In this document: positions 56,900-64,000 of the stretch, piece by piece
Layout: the number at the start of each line of letters is the position of its first letter
How positions within the stretch are numbered: position 1 is the stretch's first letter
Assembly: GCF_014697125.1 (NCBI RefSeq)
Contig: NZ_JACJRG010000011.1
Coordinates: 1 to 64,000 of the forward strand
Direction of reading: 5' to 3'
Length of the DNA: 64,000 bases
Source of the DNA: Anabaena minutissima FACHB-250
GTDB lineage: Bacteria > Cyanobacteriota > Cyanobacteriia > Cyanobacteriales > Nostocaceae
Translations under genes and position numbers: made by a program
Notes under the pieces: model-generated
Told to the model about the DNA's origin: nothing
The model's input: the letters and a program-made list of their open reading frames with translations, nothing else
The model's database searches: none

Positions 56900-58072
56900 T
56901 TAATACTCTGGAACTGAGGGGTCTACTTCCCGACTCCAAGCCTGAATACCACCTTTGACATTTGTACCGACAATTCCCGCATCTTTGAGGATAGCTAGAG
57001 CTTTAGCCGATCGCCCGCCCATCTTACAATGAGCAATTAAGCGATGACCGTTGAGTGCTTCTTTGACTTTGGCGACACCATTACCATTTTCAATTTCTGG
57101 TAGCGGAATTAACACTGAACCAGGAATTTTCGCAATGTCGTACTCATGAGGATTTCGTACATCTAACAGCACAAAATCTTTCGCACCACTATCTAGCAAT
57201 TCCTTCAACTGTGTTACAGTTATTTCTTGCATATCTTGCTGTTGTTGCGCTTCGGCTGCTTTGGCTTGGGGGATACCACAGAATTGTTCGTAGTCTATCA
57301 GCTTTTCAATAACTGGGCGAATGGGGTTAGGACGCAGCTTTAACTCCCGAAATTTCATATCGAGGGCATTATATAACAAGAGTCTGCCACTTAAGGTATT
57401 ACCATTACCAAGAATAATTTTGACGGTTTCTGTGGCTTGAATGACACCAATCATCCCAGGGAGAATACCTAATACTCCACCTTCTGCACAGGAAGGAACC
57501 ATTCCTGGTGGTGGTGGTTCTGGGTACAAGTCGCGGTAGTTCGGCCCGCCTTCGTAGTTAAATACAGTTGCTTGTCCTTCAAAACGGAAAATTGAACCGT
57601 AGACGTTGGGTTTGTCTAACAATACGCAAGCGTCGTTGACTAGATATCTGGTGGGGAAGTTATCTGTACCATCTACGACAATATCGTAAGGTCTGATAAT
57701 ATCTAGGGCATTCTCGGAACTTAGGCGCGTTTCGTAGAGATCAACCTGACAATAGGGGTTAATCTCGTGAATGCGGTTTTTCGCGGATTCAATCTTGGGT
57801 TTACCTACCCAGGATGTACCGTGAATGACTTGGCGTTGCAGGTTGGAAGTATCCACAACATCGAAATCAACGATACCAATGCGACCGATACCTGCGGCTG
57901 CTAAATATAACAGTAGTGGTGAACCCAGTCCACCTGTACCGATACATAAAACACTGGCAGATTTCAGGCGTTTTTGTCCTTCTACTCCCACTTCCGGCAA
58001 TATTAGGTGACGGGAGTAGCGTTCGTAATCGTCTTTGGTTAACTGGATATCTTCCAGATTGGGATTGAGCAT
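56900..58072 (-). CDS. moeZ: ThiF/MoeB-type adenylyltransferase with rhodanese domain (MoeZ type)
   Basis: This 390-residue protein has an E1-like ATP-binding domain (about residues 10-260; VLCIGTGGLGSPLLLYLAAAG). A C-terminal rhodanese domain (from about residue 285) has active-site Cys in AHCKMGGRSAKAL. It activates the C-terminus of ubiquitin-like sulfur carriers and can supply sulfur for molybdopterin, thiamine or thiocarboxylates. A JAMM peptidase gene lies upstream on the same strand across 388 bp of repeats. Confidence 0.93.
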   Translation of the reverse strand: MLNPNLEDIQLTKDDYERYSRHLILPEVGVEGQKRLKSASVLCIGTGGLGSPLLLYLAAAGIGRIGIVDFDVVDTSNLQRQVIHGTSWVGKPKIESAKNRIHEINPYCQVDLYETRLSSENALDIIRPYDIVVDGTDNFPTRYLVNDACVLLDKPNVYGSIFRFEGQATVFNYEGGPNYRDLYPEPPPPGMVPSCAEGGVLGILPGMIGVIQATETVKIILGNGNTLSGRLLLYNALDMKFRELKLRPNPIRPVIEKLIDYEQFCGIPQAKAAEAQQQQDMQEITVTQLKELLDSGAKDFVLLDVRNPHEYDIAKIPGSVLIPLPEIENGNGVAKVKEALNGHRLIAHCKMGGRSAKALAILKDAGIVGTNVKGGIQAWSREVDPSVPEY

Positions 58073-58224
58073 AAAATTTTGAATGAGGAAGCGCGGATTA
58101 TTGATTGTATCGAAAAATGATATCTGTCTTTATGTTTAAGTTTTAAATATGTTATCAGGAAAGTGGGGATTGGGGACTAATGAAGTCAAAAGTCAAAAGT
58201 CAAGTTTAAATTGATGGATAAGCA

Positions 58225-58436
58225 AGTTTGTAGTAAGGACTTTAGTCCTGATTTTTCTAAGGACTAAACCCGGCTGTCTCACCAATTATTGCCACCTCAG
58301 CCCAGAGTCCGTAGGGGCGGGTTGGGCGAAATATTCGTGAATGATTCGAGCATATCTGTGAACCCGCCCCTACTGTTTGTGAGAAATGCGGGTTTAGTCC
58401 TGATTTTTCTAAGGACTAAAGTCCTTACTACGAACC
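58225..58436. repeat. AGTTTGTAGTAAGG inverted repeat, copy 2, with a nested palindrome
   Basis: The outer arms AGTTTGTAGTAAGG / CCTTACTACGAACC enclose two TTTAGTCCT...AGGACTAAA hairpins. Between them (58311-58373) is a distinct perfect 13-bp inverted repeat, GTAGGGGCGGGTT / AACCCGCCCCTAC. One element appears inserted into another. Compare 27278-27347. Confidence 0.7.
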
Positions 58437-58459
58437 GTCAAAACTAACTTGACACGTTA

Positions 58460-58927
58460 CTAGCTTTCTGCAACAAGTGTCTCGGCTTGAAAGTGATGAG
58501 TGTTATCAAGACTCCAAGTTTTGATGTCACCGGCTACACCCTTTTGGACGGACACTATTATATATAGATATCCTTGCCAAGCATACAGGCGATCGCATTC
58601 TGAGGGAATGGCGGGATGGTCGGGATGGGAATGATAGATACCAATGATGCTGAGTGATTTATCCCGTGCCGATTTTTGTACTTGTAACATGACTTGGGGT
58701 GCGATCGCATATCGTCTTTCGGTGCTATGGGTTGTTTTATCGGCAGCAAAGTTATCTGCTTCGCTATTCCAAGCGTTTGCTGTTGGTATGACTTCAACTA
58801 TAGTTTTCACCCCATCCGCCACATATCCCAAAATTAACCCACAGCATTCATTAGGGTAGGTGCTTTCAGCATGGTTAAGGATGGTTTGCTGATGTTGTGG
58901 GGTTAATTTAATTATTCCGTGAGTCAT
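58460..58927 (-). CDS. JAMM/M67 family metallopeptidase (JAB1-like)
   Basis: This 155-residue protein has the JAMM zinc motif HSHPDHPAIPSECD and an upstream Glu in YPNECCGLI, the metal-ligand set of Mec/JAMM enzymes. Bacterial Mec removes C-terminal residues from sulfur-carrier proteins or releases cysteine from them. Its placement next to moeZ suggests the same sulfur-transfer system. No small ThiS/MoaD-like carrier is seen nearby. Confidence 0.92.
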   Translation of the reverse strand: MTHGIIKLTPQHQQTILNHAESTYPNECCGLILGYVADGVKTIVEVIPTANAWNSEADNFAADKTTHSTERRYAIAPQVMLQVQKSARDKSLSIIGIYHSHPDHPAIPSECDRLYAWQGYLYIIVSVQKGVAGDIKTWSLDNTHHFQAETLVAES

Positions 58928-59075
58928 ATATTAAAGAGATATCGCGGTAATAAATATTAGGGTTCTCAACTAATATGCTTCAGGTAAGGGTTATTGGCGT
59001 AGAAATTTAGTCTTTAAGATGCGATTCATCACGTCTCTGCATGAGGGTTTTTGGGTTTGTCTGAACCGTGTTTAG

Positions 59076-59313
59076 TTCCAAATGCGAATGTTCCTATTCC
59101 AAATGCGAATGTTCCTGTTCCAAATGCGAATGTTCTTGTTCCAAATGCGAATGTTCCTGTTCTAAACGCAAATGTTCTTGTTCCAAATGCGAATGTTCTT
59201 ATTCCAAATGCGAATGTTCCTGTTCCAAATGAAAATGTTCCTGTTCCAAATGAAAATGTTCCTGTTCCAAACGCGAATGTTCCTGTTCCAAACGCGAATG
59301 TTCCTGTTCCAAA
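59076..59313. repeat. 21-bp minisatellite
   Basis: About eleven tandem copies of TTCCAAATGCGAATGTTCCTG and variants (AAATGAAAATG, AAACGCGAATG) are present. Because the unit is a multiple of three without stops, several frames stay open on both strands (e.g. repeating NANVPVP), so translation is not supported. Confidence 0.85.
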
Positions 59314-59365
59314 GCAGAAATTTTTGTGAATATACTCAATTAACTGTGTCACCCCATCCTCATTA

Positions 59366-61552
59366 TTACCTCGGTGGGTCTCTGTGCATGAGTGGACGTA
59401 AACCATTTAACCCGGCTGCAATAGCTGAACCATTATGAACGACTGTCGCTGCTAGGGGATGTAGTCCTACGGTGGTGGCTAGTCCGAGTGCGGCTACATT
59501 GGGAACTACTGCTAAACCGATATTTTGCTGAATGACTGTTTGGGTTTGACGGGCGATCGCAATTGCTTCTACAAAACTGCTGAGGTTATCATCCATCAGG
59601 ACTACATCTGCTGTTTCTCTGGCTACTTCTGAACCTCCACTAAAGGAGATAGAAACGTCTGCATATGCCAAGGCGATGGAATCATTCAAGCCGTCGCCTG
59701 TAAATGCTACTGTCTTTCCACCTTGATGTAATTTCTGGATGGTATCAGCTTTTTGCTCTGGGAATGCTTCGGCATGAACTTGGGATAAGGGAATACCCAG
59801 TTGTTCAGCCACAGCTACAGCCCGTTGCTGATTATCTCCTGTCAACAGGTGAATTTCCATGCCGTATTTAGTTTGTAATTGCTGAATGATGGCTGGACTT
59901 TCTGGACGCAGGGGATCGGTGTAATAAATTACGCCTTGGAATTCTTGATTGACTGCCACATACAATAAGGAATCATGGGCAGAAATGCGACAATTGAGAT
60001 GCTGGGGACAATCTGCATGGTTGCATTGATGTGCTTCATACAGACAATCTAAGGGGATACCAGATTGACGTAAAAAGCGATCGCTGCCTACTAGCACTTG
60101 TTCACCGTCGATTTGAGCTTTGACCCCTAAGCCAATTTCATACGCAAATTCTTGGCGGGGGAGAATTTCTATCCCTAATTTTTCGGCATAACGTACCACG
60201 GCTGCGGCGACTGGGTGAGTTAAGCGTTGTTCGGCGGCGGCGGCGAGTTCTAGTAATCTGTGGGTAGAAGTTCTGCCGACTACGGTTTCTACTTCCACAA
60301 CTTCAATATCGCCTTTGGTTAATGTGCCTGTTTTATCAAAGACTAAAGTATCTACCTCTGCTAATTTCTCTAACGCATGACCACTGCGAATCAAGACTCC
60401 GTGTCTAGTAGCGTGGTGTAATGCTGCTAAGAAAGTTGTCGGTAAAGAAACGCGAATACCTGTTACAAAGTCGAGGGTGAGAATAGATGCAGCCCTAGCC
60501 GGACTACCTGTAGCTGCTAATACCAATCCCGCGAAAATTAACGCAGGCATAATGGCTTTATCTGCAACCGTGGCGGCGTAGTTCCCCATGCGGGTGTCGT
60601 GAACAGGGGCTTGTTGGACTAACTCAATACTTGCCCCCGCACGGGTAGCATTCCCCACACGTTCTGCTTTAATATAAATCTCTCCTTCCCGCACTAAGGT
60701 AGAAGCATAAACTGATTGTCCCACCTCGCGCATGACTGGCATTGATTCGCCTGTGAGTTTTTGCTGGTCGATTAAAGCTTGACCGCGCAATATCTGACCA
60801 TCTACGGGTATTTGCTCACCGGGATAGACAATTACTGTATCTTTTATTTGCACTTCTGTGGCTAAAATGCGTTTTTTTTGCCCATCTGGTTGTTCTACCC
60901 ATGCAAAATGTCCGAGGGAATCGAGTAAATCGGCCGCGTTATTTTCCGTAACTCTGGCGGTGCGATCGCGGATCATGTCGCCAATTTCATGCAGTGTCAT
61001 CACCAAAGCCGGAGTGAGGAGATTTCCTTGACTAGAAGTTAAGGCGATCGCTATTAAATCCAGACAATCTATATTTAGTTTCTGTTTTTGGGTGATACTT
61101 GCATAGGCACGTTTAGCAATGGGTACAGCCGCCAGTGCGACAGTTGCAGCAATCATCGCCGGAGGAATCGGCAAACCTAACCCCAATAAAGCCAAAACCG
61201 TAGCGAAAGCAGGCAATTTTAAACCACCATCTGCTATTACTTCTACTTGTGGCTTTTTACCTTTTACTGGTTGACTTGTCTTCGCTACTTGCAGCATCCG
61301 CACTAAATACGCTGTGATCAAGTCAGTATTAGCATCAGATAATTGATATTGAATAGCAATAGAAGCAGCAGGGCAATTCACACGCACTTTGGTAATGCGG
61401 CTGTCAGACTCTAGTAAATCTTGTAGACGTTCGGCATAATGGGGGTCACGGGCTAGTAAGGGGACACGAAATCTTACCCTTCCTGGAATTTTATGCACTA
61501 CACAATAGTTAATTCCCTGGGCTGCTGCTGACTTAGTGGCGATCGTCATCAT
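59366..61552 (-). CDS. P1B-type heavy-metal ATPase lacking the Cys-Pro motif
   Basis: The protein is 728 residues from the ATG at 61552, preceded by GAGGGGGAAA. The N-terminal domain (HKIPGRVRFRVPLLAR) is HMA_2-like. LTGES, the phosphorylation site DKTGTLTKGD, HP (LTHPVAAAVV) and GDGLNDS are intact. The transmembrane metal site, normally CPC/SPC, reads FVTGIRVSLPT. A Cys/His cluster (CLYEAHQCNHADCPQHLNC) interrupts the nucleotide-binding domain near residue 500. It is divergent from feoAB, which suggests iron or a related metal, but the substrate is unproven. Confidence 0.88.
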   Translation of the reverse strand: MMTIATKSAAAQGINYCVVHKIPGRVRFRVPLLARDPHYAERLQDLLESDSRITKVRVNCPAASIAIQYQLSDANTDLITAYLVRMLQVAKTSQPVKGKKPQVEVIADGGLKLPAFATVLALLGLGLPIPPAMIAATVALAAVPIAKRAYASITQKQKLNIDCLDLIAIALTSSQGNLLTPALVMTLHEIGDMIRDRTARVTENNAADLLDSLGHFAWVEQPDGQKKRILATEVQIKDTVIVYPGEQIPVDGQILRGQALIDQQKLTGESMPVMREVGQSVYASTLVREGEIYIKAERVGNATRAGASIELVQQAPVHDTRMGNYAATVADKAIMPALIFAGLVLAATGSPARAASILTLDFVTGIRVSLPTTFLAALHHATRHGVLIRSGHALEKLAEVDTLVFDKTGTLTKGDIEVVEVETVVGRTSTHRLLELAAAAEQRLTHPVAAAVVRYAEKLGIEILPRQEFAYEIGLGVKAQIDGEQVLVGSDRFLRQSGIPLDCLYEAHQCNHADCPQHLNCRISAHDSLLYVAVNQEFQGVIYYTDPLRPESPAIIQQLQTKYGMEIHLLTGDNQQRAVAVAEQLGIPLSQVHAEAFPEQKADTIQKLHQGGKTVAFTGDGLNDSIALAYADVSISFSGGSEVARETADVVLMDDNLSSFVEAIAIARQTQTVIQQNIGLAVVPNVAALGLATTVGLHPLAATVVHNGSAIAAGLNGLRPLMHRDPPR

Positions 61553-62018
61553 GATTTCCCCCTCATGGTTTTGTAGCGATAGGTGGGGATTCATCCTAAA
61601 AGAGATTGCAAAATCCCACAAACATTTAACTAATTCACGTCAGAGTTAGGATAACAATGAATTGAGAAGCTAAGTCTATTTAATTACTTTGCTAGTTGAT
61701 TTTTTACTAACGCAATTATTCTTAAATATTATAAACAAACTAATACTTTCGCCGTAAATATACACCCTATTTTTGCAAGATTTCTGCGTTTTTTTGATGT
61801 ATTCAGCAATTTTTAACCAAAAATTTAGTTTGTTCAAAAATTCCCCTAAATGTATTAAAAATAATTCTCAAGAAGTAGAATAAATTTAGCTGCAATTACC
61901 CAAGTCAGTGCCAATTCCTATTAACGCTACCAATGAGACAACGGAGAAAGCAGTATTGCTGTTGAATATATTCTGTGACGACATTTCAGTTGTCAATCAT
62001 CGCCTGTAAAGGAATCCC
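61553..62018. other. Divergent intergenic region P1B ATPase / feoA
   Basis: About 465 bp, AT-rich. Regulation of both genes would come from here. No Fur-type box could be called with confidence. Confidence 0.4.
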
Positions 62019-62318
62019 ATGAGTGTAAAACTATCAATACTAAAACCTGGTCAAATTGCAACCATCACCGCAATTAACACCAAAGAATCTGGTTTACACA
62101 GACGACTAGAAGCGATGGGCTTCAAAGTTGGGCAACAAGTAAAGGTACTCCGCAAAGCCTGGCTGAAAGGCCCCCTACATCTACGCGTGGGATTAACGAC
62201 GGAAGTAGCTATGCGGCGACATGAAGCCGAGGAAATTTTGGTGAATATGGGGAGTGAGGATAGGAAAGCAGGGGAGGCAGGGGAGGCAGGGGGAGAAATT
62301 TCAATGCCCATTGACTAA
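62019..62318 (+). CDS. feoA: Ferrous iron transport protein FeoA
   Basis: This 99-residue protein has a SH3-like fold: LKPGQIATITAINTKESGLHRRLEAMGF and GPLHLRVG are FeoA hallmarks. It is thought to assist FeoB. The last about 20 residues (DRKAGEAGEAGGEIS) are encoded by a GGGGAGGCA tandem repeat and look like an added tail. feoB follows 28 bp later, so the pair is an operon. Confidence 0.92.
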   Translation: MSVKLSILKPGQIATITAINTKESGLHRRLEAMGFKVGQQVKVLRKAWLKGPLHLRVGLTTEVAMRRHEAEEILVNMGSEDRKAGEAGEAGGEISMPID

Positions 62319-62346
62319 AAATTACGAACTATCCTGGGGGTGTTAA

Positions 62347-64000
62347 ATGTCACATTGTCATGATTCAGGCTCAGGTATTGCTGCATTCACAACTCAGGCT
62401 GGAGTAAAAAGGGTAGCTGTTTTAGGAATGCCGAATGTGGGCAAATCTACCTTATTTAATCGCATTACCAAGGCGGGTGCATTTGTCGGGAATTGGCCTG
62501 GGGTAACAGTTGACCTGATGCAAGCACAAGTAGATTTAGATGGTCGCCGAGTCGAATTTGTTGATTTACCGGGGATTTACGACTTAGAGGGCTACTCGGA
62601 AGACGAGCAGGTTGTGCAAACTTTCTTTACTACTTACCCAGTTGATTTAGTGCTGGTAATTCTCAATGCAGCGCAAATAGACCGCCAAATTCGTCTAGCC
62701 TTACAAGTCAAAGCCTTGGAAATACCTGCTGTAGTCATCCTCAACATGGCAGATGAAGCCAAGCATTTTGGAATCAAAATTCATCCAGAACAATTAGCCC
62801 AAAAATTAGAGATGCCTGTAGCATTAGTTAGTGCTAAGTATGGTAGGGGTTATGCGATCGCTATGCGTCAAATTAATCAAAAATTAGCAGAGAACTCCAC
62901 ACCCATTGCACCTGAAGCACTCAAGCAAGAGATTACCGCCCATCGACAAATTCCAGAGGAGCAAATTCAAGCCATCCTAGAAAATACGGTAGAAATGCCC
63001 TCGCAGTTATTTAAAACATTCACAGAAAAGCTGGATGGGGTATTGCTACATCCCTTACTAGGACTACCACTGTTTTTTCTGTCAATTTACTTAATGTTTG
63101 CGTTCGTTTGGTTGGTGGGTTTGCCGTTACAGGATGTAGCTGATGCTATTACTGGATGGTTGCAGAAAGTTGTGATTACTCCCCTCACTACCTATTTGCC
63201 GGAGTTTTGGCGGGGATTTCTGGTAGATGGTCTTTATAGCGGGTTAGCTACAGTGGCATCTTTTATTCCCCTAGTAATGACCTTTTTCTTCATGATGGCC
63301 ATTGTAGAAGACAGTGGCTACTTTTCCAGAGCAGCGTACATGATGGATGCTTTAATGTATCGTTTTGGGCTGGATGGTCGTAGCTTTGTATTGCTAATTA
63401 TGGGCTTTGGCTGTAATATACCTGCCATCATGGGAACACGAGTGATGCGATCGCCGAAGGCGGGTCTTCGACCATCGCAGGCTTTACGCTTACTTTCCAT
63501 TTTTATTATTCCCTTTGCACTCTGTTCGGCACGGTTGACTGTATTTATATTTATAATTGATGCCCTATTTAATCGGACTTGGGGGCCTTTGGTACTGTTT
63601 TCGCTGTACCTATTCAGTTTTGCTGTTGCACTGTTAACCGGACTACTACTAAAAGGACAGTTTCAAAACCAAGAACCCTTTGTCATTGAACTACCTCCTT
63701 ACCGCTTCCCTACCCTCAAGCAAATATTTCTCCGGGGATGGGGTGAATTAAAGCAATTTCTACAACGTGCTACTGGATTTATTACTGCTGGGGTAGCTGG
63801 TGTATGGCTATTAAGCAATTTACCTCAAGGTACAGCCAACCCCATCAGTAGTGCTGGAGAGATGCTAATTACCATCCCGATTGTAGTTGGGATGGTGACA
63901 GGTTGGGATGCAGTCAAAGCATTCTTGAAGCGAGGAGGTGGATTTATTGCACTAGGTTTATTAGCCATCTGGTTATTGAGCAATTTACCAGGGAATCAAG
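62347..64000 (+). CDS. feoB: Ferrous iron transporter FeoB (partial, runs off the window)
   Basis: An ATG at 62347 opens a frame that is uninterrupted to the window end (at least 551 residues). The cytosolic G domain has GMPNVGKST (G1), DLPGIYDL (G3) and NMAD (G4). Hydrophobic gate helices follow (e.g. MGFGCNIPAIMGTRVMRS, IIPFALCSARL). The loop after MRS contains an unexpected stretch, PKAGLRPSQ, encoded by a palindromic sequence at 63447-63478. The G domain makes GTP-driven Fe2+ uptake the clear function. Confidence 0.93.
   Translation, partial: MSHCHDSGSGIAAFTTQAGVKRVAVLGMPNVGKSTLFNRITKAGAFVGNWPGVTVDLMQAQVDLDGRRVEFVDLPGIYDLEGYSEDEQVVQTFFTTYPVDLVLVILNAAQIDRQIRLALQVKALEIPAVVILNMADEAKHFGIKIHPEQLAQKLEMPVALVSAKYGRGYAIAMRQINQKLAENSTPIAPEALKQEITAHRQIPEEQIQAILENTVEMPSQLFKTFTEKLDGVLLHPLLGLPLFFLSIYLMFAFVWLVGLPLQDVADAITGWLQKVVITPLTTYLPEFWRGFLVDGLYSGLATVASFIPLVMTFFFMMAIVEDSGYFSRAAYMMDALMYRFGLDGRSFVLLIMGFGCNIPAIMGTRVMRSPKAGLRPSQALRLLSIFIIPFALCSARLTVFIFIIDALFNRTWGPLVLFSLYLFSFAVALLTGLLLKGQFQNQEPFVIELPPYRFPTLKQIFLRGWGELKQFLQRATGFITAGVAGVWLLSNLPQGTANPISSAGEMLITIPIVVGMVTGWDAVKAFLKRGGGFIALGLLAIWLLSNLPGNQ
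63447..63478. repeat. Palindromic insert inside feoB
   Basis: GCGAT and CGAAG arms pair with CTTCG and ATCGC, with symmetrical 3-nt internal loops and a 6-nt loop. It is in frame and overlaps a GCGATCGC site. It resembles dispersed intergenic palindromes of this group. Confidence 0.5.

Noticed and set aside
59029..59438. Long open frames on both strands across the minisatellite
   Set aside because: The 21-bp unit keeps frames open without selection, no Shine-Dalgarno is present, and the frames overlap each other and the P1B ATPase end.
1..64000. Possible tRNA, rRNA or CRISPR array
   Set aside because: Gaps were read for T-arm-like strings and regular spaced repeats; none had the expected structure. 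A covariance-model search could still find one.

Overview
The window looks like chromosome from a filamentous, heterocyst-type cyanobacterium of the Nostoc/Anabaena group. The reasons are the many HIP1 octamers (GCGATCGC, e.g. 1372-1379 and a double site at 18333-18346), a low-to-moderate GC content, heptanucleotide short tandem repeats (STRR), and photosynthesis-linked genes: petM, a ycf39-like gene, an nblR-like gene and a GUN4 domain. No tRNA, rRNA or CRISPR array was found. The last gene, feoB, runs off the right edge.

Layout. 0.1-12.9 kb is mostly housekeeping: short RecQ helicase, DUF697 GTPase, DUF937 protein, RTX calcium-binding protein, DUF202 membrane protein, type 2 IPP isomerase, SppA, an SDR enzyme, a deoxyhypusine-synthase-like protein and an ArfB-type peptidyl-tRNA hydrolase. 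12.9-19 kb holds two AAA-like (AAA_35 type) NTPase genes in tandem, the second fused through a membrane segment to 14 WD40 repeats. 19-33.6 kb holds CobO, a group 2 sigma factor, a HerA-like ATPase, a GST, a fasciclin protein, a Pmp3-type peptide, a SUI1/YciH factor, TrpB, two CAP-domain exported proteins, RNase D and a rhodanese-like protein. 33.7-38.2 kb is accessory: an HTH-NACHT NTPase, an orphan OmpR regulator and unknown small genes. 38.5-48.5 kb returns to core metabolism: PdxA, PetM, Ycf39, NAD kinase, NblR-like regulator, TrpC and dihydrolipoamide dehydrogenase.

48.5-56.9 kb is a second accessory stretch. It has a solo TnpB, three small genes including an RHH regulator, a SWIM protein, an MFS transporter, a MazF-type toxin with a DUF2281-like partner, a RAYT transposase beside a perfect hairpin, and a TIR-coiled-coil-GUN4 fusion. 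56.9-64 kb carries a MoeZ-type E1/rhodanese protein, a JAMM peptidase, a minisatellite, a P1B-type ATPase without the usual Cys-Pro motif, and divergent feoA-feoB.

Most genes stand alone or in short runs of two or three; there is no long operon. Intergenic DNA is rich in dispersed palindromes and MITE-like repeats, several present in more than one copy here and some reaching into coding sequence (feoA tail, feoB loop, CAP linker). The best candidates for undescribed biology are the TIR-GUN4 protein, the HTH-NACHT protein, the AAA/AAA-WD40 pair, and the P1B ATPase next to feoAB. Starts were adjusted where a Shine-Dalgarno-like sequence, family length or an upstream repeat argued against the longest reading frame.
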